A stretch of DNA of 64,000 bases from Cricetomys ansorgei (Eukaryota > Chordata > Mammalia > Rodentia > Nesomyidae). The stretch covers positions 33,730-97,729 of the forward strand of contig JAMJFZ010002576.1 in assembly GCA_026225945.1 (NCBI GenBank), in the 5' to 3' direction. The stretch's first letter is position 1. Each line of letters opens with the position of its first letter. Shown piece by piece: positions 34,101 to 44,573 of the stretch. The position numbers were made by a program, and so were the translations under genes. The notes below the pieces were generated by a model. That model was not told the origin of the DNA. It worked only from the letters and a program-made list of their open reading frames with translations, and did not search any database.

Positions 34101-34802
34101 CAAGGCTTCCAGTGGTGAGACTGGGACACCATCACATCCACAAAACCTCTGACTTATAGACAGTGCCTGAAACTGCAGGACAGACCAAGAATTAGAGATT
34201 GATAACCTGGAAACAATTTCTCATGATGTCATGAGAGGCCGCCCTCAGCAGCTGAAAGGAGCATCTGGAGAGGCTCATGGTCAAACACCATGGAGAAATC
34301 AGGGAACCCCACAGAAGAGGAAGAAGAGGAATGGTGGAAACCAGAAGGACTGAGGACACCAGGAGAACAAGCCCCACATTGTCAACTGACCAGCACTCTT
34401 AAGGACTCACAGAGACTGAAGCCACAGACTCGGAACCTGTAGGATCCCCTAAATACATCACATTGATGTCTGGATTGGTGTCAATGAAAAAATCCTACAG
34501 GCTGGAGTGGGGGTGTCTCTGACCGTTTACCTTTCCTTGAGACCATTTTTCTCCTACCAGGCTTCCTGGCCCACTCTTTATGTAGGAATGGATGCCTGGC
34601 CTCATTCCATTCTGCTAGGCCATGAAACCCCCTGAATGGATGGTTCTTTTCTGGAGAAAGGAGGGATGTTTGTGGATGGTAATGGAGATTAGATCTGGGG
34701 GAAATGGGGTCAGCTGGGAGGTGGAGAGAGGGCAGGAGAAGGGGATCAAGATGTATTCTATAAGTTATATGAGAGAAGAGAAAGAAAGTTAATATCTACA
34801 AA
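31190..34802 (+). mobile_element. L1 LINE, 5'-truncated, ORF2 (from the RT domain) plus 3' UTR
   Basis: It enters ORF2 within the reverse transcriptase domain and runs to the 3' end, interrupted by a B1 at 31423-31606. Landmarks: 'tatgatcaagtaggcttca', the RT active-site text at 32070-32081 (reads FTDD where L1 normally has FADD), [12 protein letters not shown] in the frame at 32205-32465, and the ORF2 end near 33740. The 3' UTR follows, with a 17-base tandem duplication (about 33848-33882) and a purine-rich tract (33888-33975). The tail is weak (about 34795-34802). Many stops and frameshifts make it inactive. Confidence 0.93.
31423..31606 (+). mobile_element. B1 SINE inserted in the L1 ORF2 relic
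   Basis: Full-length B1: 'gggtggtggcagcatatgcc', 'ttgatcccagaacttgag', 'aggcaggtggatttctgtg', 'caaggccagcctggtctac', 'agagtgagttccaggacagc' and 'aaatccctgtctcc', followed by an A/G tail. Flanks give a probable 13-base target duplication: AAAATGCTCACAA (31410-31422) and AAAATACTCTCAA (31607-31619), two mismatches. The L1 resumes directly after it, so the B1 is younger than the L1. Confidence 0.95.
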
Positions 34803-35525
34803 TAAATGAGTACATAACATATGTGTCTTTCTGAGTCTGGGATACCTCCTCATTCAGGATGATTCTTTCGAGTTCCATCCATTTGCCTGCAAAGTTCATA
34901 ATGGCATGTTTTTTAATAGCTGCATAATACTCCATTGTGTAAATGTACCTCAGTTTCTATATCCATTCTTCTGTTGAGGGGCATCTAATTTGTTTCCAAT
35001 TTCTGGCTATTATGAACAGAGTAGCAATAACCTTGATTTAGCAAGTGTCTCTGTGGTAGGATGAAGTATCCTTTGAGTGTATGCCCAAGAGCGGTATAGC
35101 TGAATCTTGAGGAAAACCCATTGCCATCTTCCTAAGGAACTCCCATGTTGATTTCCATAGTGGCTGTACAACTTTACACTCTGACCAGCAATGGAGGAGG
35201 GTTCTCCTTACTCTGCATCCTTGCCAGTGTGAGCTGTCACTTGCTTTATTGATCTTAGCCATTCTGATAGATATAAGATGGAATCTCAAAGTAGTTTTGG
35301 TTTGTATCTCCCCAGTGATGAAGGATGTTGAACATTTTTTTAAGTGTTTCAAAGACATTTGAGATTCCTCTATTGAGAATTCTGTTTATATCTGTACCCT
35401 GAATTTTAAATCTGCTTATTTGTTTTCTTGATATCTAGTTTCTTGAGTTTGTTATATATTTTAGATATCAGTCCTTGACCAGATGTGCAGTTGGTAAAAA
35501 TCTTTTCCCATCCTGTCAAGATGAC
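34803..35525 (-). mobile_element. L1 ORF2 C-terminal part, right piece of a split older L1
   Basis: The minus frame at 35038-35358 carries ORF2 C-terminal sequence: LKHLKKCSTSFITGEIQTKT, LRFHLISIRMAKI, RTLLHCWSECKVVQPLWKST and WEFLRKM. The block begins, in reversed L1 text, at 'gagtacataacatatgtgtc', which is the end of ORF2, and runs 5' to 35525. It is truncated there near 'cccatcctgtcaagatgac'. Its missing 3' UTR may be the piece at 29830-31115 on the other side of the plus-strand L1. It is inactive. Confidence 0.9.
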
Positions 35526-37449
35526 AAGATTTGCCGTAACAAGCAGCATTTAATTAAATTTGTCTTCTACTTTTCACAGTATCTCTTGGTTGCATGAAGA
35601 GAAAATTTCCATCTGGACATTTCATAAAGGGAAGTAATATTTAAAGTAGCAAAAGGAAAAAGATCTATTCAACTGTATAAACATGCTTATTCACAAGAAT
35701 ATTTTAAAATAAAAATTAGCCTAGGCATTTTCTCTGCCCATTGCTATTTTCTTGGTTTTGCTCTTCAGCAGTATCATGGAGGGATTTCTGTGCCACTCTG
35801 CAGTGCATCTCCTCTTCCTTGGCATCTCCACGTGTAACGTTAAGCACCTAATATTTTTTCTCTGATTGATTAATCCATTCTCTGAATCAACCAGCCACTT
35901 TTGCCTTCATCAAAGGACTGTTGCACATGTCACCATAGGTGCTGGCAGATGGTTAGAAGGCACCCACAAGGGTACCCTGCCATCTAATAGGGAGCTTCTC
36001 ACTATAGAGGACCACAATGTGTCTGATGGAAATTATAGGTTATGGATTGTAATTTCCCTAAAATTATCAGAAATGGGGAATAAAGCACACAATTGCCTTA
36101 AGTTCTCTCTTTCTTTCTTCTATTCATCTCAGGATGGTAGCTTTTTACTCCTTTTCCAGATGCTTTCAATGTGAGACCCTGAGAAAATACTCATTTTTTT
36201 ATGAATATTTGTTAACCTTTGTTTACCTCCCCAGCCTCCCTCTCAGCATGTGACACTAAGTCAGTAAGCCATGGCCATATCAAAGTGTGACTACAGTCAC
36301 CATTGTGACTATCTGTGTAGAACCACCAATGAGCTCATCTAACATCTAGTTCTCTATATGAACTAAAAATGTTCATGTATTTGGCAATGTGAGCCTTCTA
36401 TCAAACTATATTAAATAATGAGTGGATTCAGAAAATAATGAGTTGCTTCAGATATCAGAAATCGGAAAGTGAGGAGAACATGCTGACAGAAAGAGCTGAC
36501 AGCTCACAAAGCCAGGGAAGCTCTGAATTAACTGACTAGGTGCTATGTACAAAGCACACAGCAAGGAACGTGAATACATGGCACCAAACAAATTCTTGAA
36601 AGCTGAGGAATACTTGGTTAGAAGAGTGAAGAGTATTCACATCTGAATCTGTCTCAGTGTTAATCAGAAAATCAAAGCACTGAAAGAAAATCTGCTGGTT
36701 CCAAGCTTGGAGACAATATTAAGCAGTCTTATAATGTCAAAACATAAAAAACAGAAAGAAAATAAAAACAGATGAAACTCATAGAGAAGAATGATTCAGG
36801 CCACAGAGGATCATGTTTAACATGTTCTTAAATCTTATTTCTTTAGGAAACAGGAACTATTAAAAAGTTCAAGAAAGAGAAATACAACCTGATTTTCCTT
36901 TTTAATAGGTTACTCTTAGCTGCAGTGGGGAAGGGAGTTTAATGGAAAAATAATAGAGACATTGAAGTCTGGGTATAAAGGAAAATAGGAGAAAATGGAT
37001 TTAAAAAGGGGACAAAAATAGAGATGTTTTTATAGCATTGAACAACTACTAGATCGACTACATTGATTTCTTACATTTCCAGTCCAGATGTCAGTGAAAG
37101 AGTGACAGAGAAAGGCTATGAACCCAGTTTCTGACAAGTTTGGAAGCAAAACTGAATCTTCATTTCAGCTTAGTGGAATTGTGGCTGGAGAGTTTAAAAT
37201 GTTTCAATTTCAAATGATTACAGTAATAGCCACTTACATGACAAGTTCAGCTACAGTCAGTGGGCAGAGACATTGCTGTGTTTTTGTACTTGTTTACTTC
37301 AAATACAGAAAGATGAGACACAGATAATATGACTAGGTTAGCATGTCTGTAACGTAATAATGGTAGCATTTATTCATATACTGGCTAAACTCCAGTAGTG
37401 AACCAGGGAAAATGCTTTAACATAAACTATCCTATGGTTTAATGATGTA
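35526..37449. other. Unrecognised sequence
   Basis: About 1.9 kb with no repeat I can name. A 102-codon plus frame (35866-36174) has no recognised motif. The stretch 37355-37440 has a faint MIR-like look that I could not support. Confidence 0.4.
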
Positions 37450-38425
37450 AAACGTGCTTTAAATGGTATATGAAGGACATCAAAATGTCAGAGGACCCAA
37501 TCTGGAAGAGTACCTCATGAGCAGAGCTGGGGTTATTTGAATGATGAATAACAATGGCTTACATGATAACCCACAGAATACAATGAGCATCCCTGAGTTC
37601 ACACTGATAAATATGGATCATCAAATGTACATGTTCCACACAGATTTTTAGTAATAGATGCAGAAGGAATGAGAGGAATACACAAGGCACCATGAGAACA
37701 AAAGCACAGCAGTAACTGTTTCCAGAAAATTATACTGATGGGTGTTAAAATTAATGAATGAAAATTCAGGAGAACCATGTTATTTGCATATCCTCAAGTG
37801 CATTTCCCCTAAGATATTTATAAATTAATCATGAAGTGAGAAAATGGTGACTTCACAGTGAGAAAATATGGCAGACATCACCTGAACTTAGAAATGAAGG
37901 TCAAGATAACAAGTAATATGACAAGAAGCTCTTATATCCTTTGATGTGATTTACCAAAAGGGGCACAATATCACTTCTGTAGTGTTCTTGCCAAGGACAT
38001 ATGACATCATCATAATCAGGAGAAAAGATAAGAAACTGAGCAACATTTTATAAAACAATTTCAACTAGTGTACTCTTTAACAGTGCTGCACTGAGGGAAG
38101 ACTCAGGAAGTGACACGGATTGGGGGACACTGGGGAGACCCAGTGGCTCCATTGAGCTTTGGAGCAGATAAAGAACATTTGTAGAAGACACATATAGGAA
38201 GTTAAATGAAGCACAATTCATTTTGTGGTAATACAGCAATATCAGTTTTCTGGGTTGGATACGTGTGGTATGCAAGTACAAACCAGGATTATATACTTAT
38301 ATTCTTAATCTTGTTACATAAAATGTTAACACTATGGAAATCTGGATGAAGGGAATACATGAACTTTCTGATTTATTTTTGCAATGTCTCTACTACTCTA
38401 AAATTATTTCTAAGTTAAAAATGAT
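37450..38425 (+). mobile_element. Old mammalian L1 (L1M-type) 3' UTR
   Basis: The 3' part follows the standard end of old mammalian L1s: 'cttgttacataaaatgtta', 'tatggaaatctggatgaagg', 'gaatacatgaactttctg', 'tgcaatgtctctactactct' and 'aaaattatttctaagttaaa'. Upstream, 'ggggcacaatatcacttctg', 'catcataatcaggagaaa' and 'aagaaactgagcaacattt' fit the distal 3' UTR of the L1MC/ME group. No ORF remains. It predates the rodent L1 copies in this window. The 5' limit is approximate. Confidence 0.75.
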
Positions 38426-38879
38426 GGCATAAATATACTTTAAATTTTTCAGACAACTTGGAACTATGCCCAATAAACATAAATCATTTTTTAAAATATT
38501 CATTGACATAGCAAGTTAATTTTTCTTCTGTCCTCTTTGTCGGAGATTCAATTCATCTAAATAGGAGAGATTTTGTTGGCCCAGTCATTATTTAAAATAA
38601 ACTGTGTGGAGTCATAAGAGTTCTGAGAAGTCACTTAAAGCCTCTGAAAAGAAACAGGAGCAATCACATTTAGGCATTTATTGATTGGATTCTTGACTGA
38701 AAAGACAGACACTCAGAAGCCACTGGAAAAGCTAAATGATCAATCACTAGAGGACTCAAAGGGCCATGCTTGTGACCAGTTTTGCTTTTACAGAATATCT
38801 TAAAGAGTTCTGGTCTCTTGTTGTTTAACTAAAGACATTGAAAATACTGACTTCACTGAATTGTGGTAAGACATTCATG
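38426..38879. other. Unrecognised sequence
   Basis: About 450 bases with no repeat or gene recognised. Confidence 0.4.
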
Positions 38880-39192
38880 GTATAGTGATCGTTGTAAACT
38901 GTAGGTTTCTGTTCTTCTAAAATACCCAATGGGATGGTAATAAGAGGTAGAGTTTGTAGGAGGTGACCGGGTTTAAAGAAAAGCTATAAAAGGGGGACCA
39001 TTATGAAGGACTCAGAGTTCTTACAGAAGGAAGAGACAAATGCCTTTTCTCTCTGTCATTTGAGAACACGTAAGAGAGCATCTGCAAACAAAAATGACAG
39101 CCTTCACCAATAATATGACCTGCTGAGACCCTTATTTCAGACTTGTTTAGGCTACCCAGGCTATGGTGCTCTGTTATAGCAGGCTGAACAAA
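38880..39192 (+). mobile_element. MLT1 (MaLR) LTR
   Basis: A good MLT1 order: 'taccCaatgggatggtaata', 'aagaggtagagtttgtagga', 'ggtgaccgggttt', 'gctataaaagggggacca', 'tttgagaacacgtaagagag', 'gcaaacaaaaatgac', 'cttatttcagacttg', 'taggctacccaggctatgg' and 'tctgttatagcaggctgaac'. Near full length and diverged. Confidence 0.78.
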
Positions 39193-40357
39193 AAAGTGGT
39201 GTTTTTCACACTGATTGGATGCTGTGAACAAAATATAATGATGATACTTAAAATGTTCTTTGAATACAGGTTTGCATGAGATATAGCCCACTCTGTATTC
39301 TATCACTGTTGTTTTAAGTGAACATTTGGGAAAGCAGAAGTGTGGCTTGTTATTCTGACCTGCATAAAATGCAGTGTTATTTCTCTTTGGTCTCTGGTAA
39401 AAATGACTGCTGGGATTTAGTAACCTGAAACTTAAACAGACTGTACTAGACTGTTAAAACTGAGTCTCAGTGTTGTTAACAAGCCTCACTACCCAGAGTC
39501 AGCAAACCTTGTAGGGGGATGCTTTGCCAAGCTTTTTGTATTCTGTAGCCTTCCTTATGATTACATGCTGCTTGGACTTCTGGGAACAGCTTGGTGGGGG
39601 GCTATTTAAGAGAGTGTGTCTGTTAGAAAAGAAAGTTCTGTGGTGTCAGGAGAAAAGTGAGCACCAGAGTTGGTTGGGTGGTGACAGGAGGAAAAGTGAA
39701 CTCCAGAAACTGGTGATACAGAAAGTAGGCAGAAACAAGTCTCAAATAAAGACAGATAGTTCTAGAAAATAAGAATGGAAGCAGACAGTTTCTGGGAAGC
39801 CTCAGTCAGACACAGGAGGTTACTGAGATAACTGGGAAAAATGTTACTGGGATAAAGGATTTTAGAAGTTAGTTCAGTTCCCCAGGCTTAGACTGATAAA
39901 GACAGCCAGAAGGGGCTGTAAGGTTTCTTCTTCCTTTCTTTTCCTTCCTAAGTGTTTAGAGCTAAAGTGGAGCTTACACGGGTTTAAAAGTTCCAAGTTA
40001 GGAATCTTTCTCAGTAATAGCCAACAGCAAGGAACAGAGGGCAGAGTCAAGTTGCCAGTTACAAAGCAACTGTTACAAAAGGCTTCAAAGCTTAGATACA
40101 GCATTTAGAAATGGTTACTACTTTTTAAGAAAACATTTACCTCTTGGCCCCAACAAAGAAGTCTTGGAGTCCAGACGCAGATGCCAAATGTCAGAAAACA
40201 GCTATACCCACAAAAAAACAAAAACCCTTAACATGTACCTGTAGAAAGTAAGCAAAGTTCTAGGAAATGTGCATTGATGATATGGGCACAGATATGTCAA
40301 TGCATTGCTTCAGCCCCCATTAGAGTAGAAGCAAGTCTCCCCTGGGTCTGTGCGGTG
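39193..40357. other. Unrecognised sequence with a short tandem duplication
   Basis: About 1.2 kb of unknown sequence, less A/T-rich than average. A 22-base phrase beginning CAGGAGAAAAGTGA at 39647 is repeated with changes at 39685 (38-base period), just after a TATA-like 'gctatttaagaga' near 39602. It might be part of an LTR I do not know. The frame at 39524-39772 is unrecognised. Confidence 0.35.
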
Positions 40358-40735
40358 GTTTGAATAAGAATGGTCCCCAGAGGCTCATATATTTGAATGC
40401 TTAGTCAGTAGGGGGTAACACTAGTAGGTGTGACCATGTTAGAGTCAGTGGTATGGTCTTGTTGGAGGAAATGTATCACTAAGGATGGGCTTTGTGGTTT
40501 CAAATGTTCAAGCCAATGCCAGTCCTTCTCTCTCTTCCTGTTGCCTGCTGATCTGGATGTAGAAGTTTTAGTTACCTCTTTAGCTCCATGTCTGCCTGTG
40601 TGCCACCATGCTTCCCATCATGACAATAAGAGACTAGACATCTGAACTTTAAGCCAGTCCCAATTAAATGCTGTTCTTTATAAGAGTCACCATGCAACTC
40701 CTATAAAATATCTCTGCATCTCTTCACAGTAATAG
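40358..40735 (+). mobile_element. URR1-type hAT-Charlie element
   Basis: It opens 'gcggtggtttgaataagaat' and 'ggtccccagaggctcatata', continues 'tttgaatgcttagtcagta', 'gtcttgttggaggaaatgt' and 'ccatgcttcccatcatgac', and closes 'cccaattaaatgctgttctt', 'tataagagtcaccatgcaac' and 'cttcacagtaatagaa'. It is a near-complete non-autonomous element in the sense orientation. Copies in reverse are at 14662 and 55768, and a partial one is at 53680. Confidence 0.85.
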
Positions 40736-40739
40736 AACA

Positions 40740-41500
40740 TTGGCTCATCTTTCTGAGTGTGGCTCAGAAAGACGGGGAAAATGTCCCATGTTTCAAGTGA
40801 AAATGTTGACAGTATGTGTGTGGAAAACATCTGCCATGGATTTCTTCCCTCAGATGTTTATGGCGTGAAGACTGTTCCCTTACAAAGAGTGCTAAACCTT
40901 GCCTCCTGCCCAGCTGTATATAATAACCCTGCTGTCTTAGATAAGACATGGTGTGATGTAACACCATAACAAAAATTCAAGATGGAGAGAAAAGGGTTTA
41001 TTCAGCTTATGCTTCCACATCATAGTTCATCACAAAGTTCTTCAGGACAGGATCTCAATCAGAGAAGGAACCTGGAGGCAGAAGCTGATGCTGAAGGTCA
41101 TGGAGGAGTGCTACTTACTCACTTGCTCAGCCTGCTTTTTGATAGAACACAGGATCACCTATAATGGGCTGAGCCATCTCTCATTGATCATTAAGAAAAT
41201 GAGCTAATATAGGTCTCACAGATCTCTATTTACTCAATTGAGGTTCCCTTCTTTCAGATAATTCCAGCTTGTGTCAAGTTGACATAAAACTATCCAGAAC
41301 ACCTGCCTTATTTATCTGTATGTAATAACTTGCTCAGATGTAAATAATAAACACTGAACTTCTGGGGTACTGAGGCTTCTCCATGAAGAGATCAGACCAT
41401 CCGATCCCAGCTTTTCTGTGTGTCTGTGTCTGTATGTCTGTTCTTTCTTTATTCCTTCACAGCTCCAGTAGATCAATCCTTGAATCTGGGCAGAATGTGG
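40740..41500 (+). mobile_element. Candidate ERV-type solo LTR, split by a hAT insertion
   Basis: Outside the hAT element at 40933-41298, the two flanks together read like an LTR. There is a TATA box (tgtatataataa) near 40915 and an AATAAA-type signal (taaataataaacac) near 41343. A U5-like run follows with 'gatcagaccatccgatccc', 'gtgtctgtgtctgtatgtc', 'tttctttattccttcacagc' and 'ccagtagatcaatccttga'. That last part resembles class II (ERVK-like) rodent LTR ends. I cannot fix exact ends, and no internal viral genes lie nearby. Inference. Confidence 0.4.
40933..41298 (-). mobile_element. Rodent hAT-Charlie-like non-autonomous DNA transposon
   Basis: The same element as 20060-20446: it opens 'ctgtcttagataagacatgg' with 'gtaacaccataac', then 'agaaaagggtttattcagct', 'ggaggcagaagctgatgctg', 'atagaacacaggatcac', and closes 'gcttgtgtcaagttgaca' and 'taaaactatccagaaca'. 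It lies between the TATA-like and poly-A-like parts of a candidate LTR. The flanks (aaccctg and acacctg) weakly suggest the 8-bp duplication typical of hAT insertion. Confidence 0.75.
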
Positions 41501-42492
41501 TACAAACCCACAAACTCTCTGCTAGTTTCATATGAAGATTTGTTCCAATTTCCTTTCCCAAAGTAACTATCAAACTATTGACAGTCAACCAAGTAATAGT
41601 GATACATGTTAATCTCTGTTGCTACCAGAAATCTGGGTAAGTCTTAGAAAAATTGTCACATTGGTGGTACTTAGAGTCTCCTCTTGGGGTTCTTAGTCTC
41701 ATTAATAAAATAATTTACTAAATCGTAATCTAAACATTTTTGCAATCTGACAACTTCCCTGATATTATGAGTTTAGGTCTTAAAATCTTTTCTTAAGCAG
41801 ACTTCTAATACCATCTGAAGTGTAATTAGGCAGTCCTTTTATGTTACTATTTACAATGTTAAACCTGTTTTGTTATAGTATTTGAAGTGAACTTACTTGG
41901 GGAAATGTGATTATTTTCGATGGAAAATACTTTTAGGTGAATAAACAACATGGTGCTTGTCAACAATTAAATGGGTAGCTCATATCTTAATCACATTATT
42001 TTAAGGCAGATAATCACCAATGTAGATAACTTTTATAAAAATTGTGTTAAAAGAAAAAAGAACTATGTGTGTTATATTCAGAAAGTTTAACTACTCTAAT
42101 GTAAGCTCAGTTAGGATCCTGTTTCTCACCATAATTTACAAAGCACCTACTACATGCCAAACAGCATTCCCGATGATGAATACATGAGCAAAGGAATATG
42201 AATGAGGAAAGGAGGAAGACAATTAGACTACAGCAGAAATGTCATCAAGATTTCAAAGCTATAGAGAAAATATTACAAGGGACAAGAGAAATTTCTTATA
42301 ACACTTCAGGTGGCAAAACAACAGAAGTATAAAACAATTGCTTACAAAGATGAACAAGTCATCAACAAGTAGGCTCAGCTCAGCCTACTCCCAAATACAG
42401 CACCTTGGCATTTTGTAGAGCAGGAAAATCAGAAAAGTACTCCCTGGTCTTCTCCTTGCCTTCTCCTCTTAAGATGCCATAAAAGTACTATG
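41501..42492. other. Unrecognised sequence with a weak ancient-repeat trace
   Basis: About 1 kb of A/T-rich DNA. At 42130-42240, 'aagcacctactacatgcca' and 'tgatgaatacatgagcaaag' recall the same ancient mammalian repeat seen at 27655. Nothing else is recognised. Confidence 0.4.
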
Positions 42493-42719
42493 TGGGTTGG
42501 AGAAACGGGCTTAGTAGTTAAGATCCCTGGCTGCTCTTCCAGAGGACCAGGATTTGAATCCCAGCACCCACATAGCAGCTAACATGTGTAACTCGAGTTC
42601 CAAGGGATCCAAAGATCTTTTGGTCTTCCTGGGCACCAGGCACTCACAGGTACTTAAACATACATGTAGACAAATCACACCCATACACATTAAATAAACA
42701 AATGAAAGATTTAAAACAT
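42493..42719 (+). mobile_element. B3 SINE, full length
   Basis: tRNA-like head 'gggttggagaaacgggctta', 'ctggctgctcttccagagga', pol III B-box 'gatttgaatcc' at 42551-42561, then 'cacccacatagcagctaac', 'ctcgagttccaagggatcc', 'ggcaccaggcactcacagg', and an A-rich tail 'attaaataaacaaatg'. Confidence 0.92.
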
Positions 42720-43632
42720 AAAATTACTATCTGGCCTTCTGCTAGTGAGTCAGAAGCCCCTTATTCAAAAGGTAGCCTCCCTTTACTAGGAGCCAGTCCC
42801 TCTGACACAGCCAGGTGACATAGATAAATCTAAATACACAGGCTCTACTGAGTTAAAGTTGAAGTTATATTAAATTACGCCAGAAGCACCCTGTCTATCA
42901 CACTCCTCCAGAACACCCACTTCTGCATCAATTTGCCATCAATATGTACAAGGCTGCTGGTTAGCTGATTATTCGTTTCCTGGGAAGTCTCTCGTATCAC
43001 ATGAAATTTGCATTAAATACATCTGCATAAGTTCCTTTTGTTAGTCTGCCATTTATTATAGATGTCTTAGCTATGTACTGTGGATGTATATTTCATTTTC
43101 TGAATTGAGAATTTAGATAGTATGAATCTTTAATATTCTTACCAAACTTGATTCCACAAAATATACTGAATGAATTTTCTCTCAGGGTTGTTTTCCTGAG
43201 TATTAAGCCTTCTTTTCTAACTCTATAAATCTAAGACCTGTGTTGTTTTTAACCTATCATTTGCAGAGCTATGTATAACTATTGTGGGAGAAGTCCATCT
43301 CAGAATACATACTAATGAAAATATTTAACCATTTTGTCCAAATAAAGCCAGGTCCTACTTTAAGTCACATTTCAAAGACTTGGTGATAAATTTTCTTCAA
43401 AGTAGAGTATGTAGTGTTTCCCTAGTTTCTAAATGGAGAAAGAACAATATAGATTAGAACTTATAAAGTTCATAAGATAATTTGAGAGGTTTAACAACAA
43501 AGAATTTAAATTATTACAAAACATAAAATTAAATAAAACAACACATGTGACACATACAAATTCTGAAATTCTTAATTTATAGTACAGAAATTTCGTTTTT
43601 TTCATTTTTGTCTTTTTTCATTTATTTTTTGC
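42720..43632. other. Unrecognised sequence
   Basis: About 900 bases, A/T-rich toward the 3' end, with no repeat or gene recognised. Confidence 0.4.
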
Positions 43633-43767
43633 TTTTTTTTTTTTTTTTTTTTTTTTTTTGAGACAGGGTTTCTCTGTTGTAAATCTGGCTGCCCTGGAAC
43701 TCACAGAGATCTGCCTGCTTCTGCCTTCCAAGTACTGGGATTAAAGGCGTGCATCCCCACCACTTAG
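43633..43767 (-). mobile_element. B1 SINE with long oligo(T) (reversed poly-A)
   Basis: 27 T in a row (43633-43659) are the reversed A-tail. 'gagacagggtttctctgttg', 'ctggctgccctggaactcac', 'agagatctgcctgcttctgc' and 'gtactgggattaaaggcgtg' follow, ending with the reversed B1 head. The long pure tail and good match make this one of the youngest insertions in the window. Confidence 0.96.
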
Positions 43768-44449
43768 CTCAAACAGGTCTTTATAATAATCTTTGAATTA
43801 ATTTTCTAAAAATGAAAATGTTTGGACTTGAAGAAAATAATGTGAGAAACTAAACATTTATGATTACTATGTTAAAATGTAAACTCTACATGGTTTTTAA
43901 ATGTTCCACAATGACGTTCACTTTCAACAAAATTTAACTGATGTTTAAATTACTTTTAAACTAAACTAAATTGAAAAATAAATATTACTTACCATTCAAG
44001 TGCATATTATAAACACTTAAAATGCAGTCATTCGCATTTCACACGGAAGCTGTGAAAGCAAATCATTGAAGAGACCTGCTGCCTGATTCAGTGCAGAAGT
44101 GCACACGTGCTTGATGGTGTTCTTCATTTACTCATGGTTTGTGTAAGTCAGCAGCATGTTTTAGATGAAATCCAAGCTCTTATACACACTAAACACATAA
44201 TCCACCACTGACTGTGGCATCAGGAACAGATAAGGCCTGTGACAGTGCAAATAAAGGGTAGAAGCTGTACCTTTCAGTGCTTTGGCACAGATGTGTCCAA
44301 ATTTAGGTCCCTTATATATTTTGTTTTTGTCTCAACCAAATTTTAACAGTCTTCTTTCATGCAGTCATCTGAAACATTTTTATAATATATAAATCCTATA
44401 AATCACATTTGTCTTTCATATAATCTCTTCAACTCTTTAAAATATCTTC
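43768..44449. other. Unrecognised sequence
   Basis: No repeat or gene recognised. The part 44035-44310 is less A/T-rich than its surroundings and may be single-copy. Confidence 0.4.
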
Positions 44450-44573
44450 TTTGTTTGTTTAAATGCGATAAGGTCTATCTCTGTAGCCTAGGCTGATATC
44501 AAACTCAGTTATCCTCTTGCCTCAGCCTCCTGAATGCTGTGGCTACATGGTGAGCAGCTTTGTCCACCTTAAA
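44450..44573 (-). mobile_element. Old B1-type SINE
   Basis: Reversed B1: 'ttgtttgtttaaatgcgata', 'aggtctatctctgtagccta', 'ggctgatatcaaactcag', 'cctcttgcctcagcctcctg', 'aatgctgtggctacatgg'. The 'cctcagcctcctga' form points to an early B1F/PB1 type. Confidence 0.82.

Noticed and set aside
35038..35358. 106-codon minus frame with protein homology
   Set aside because: It is the L1 ORF2 C-terminal region and is counted as part of the mobile element.
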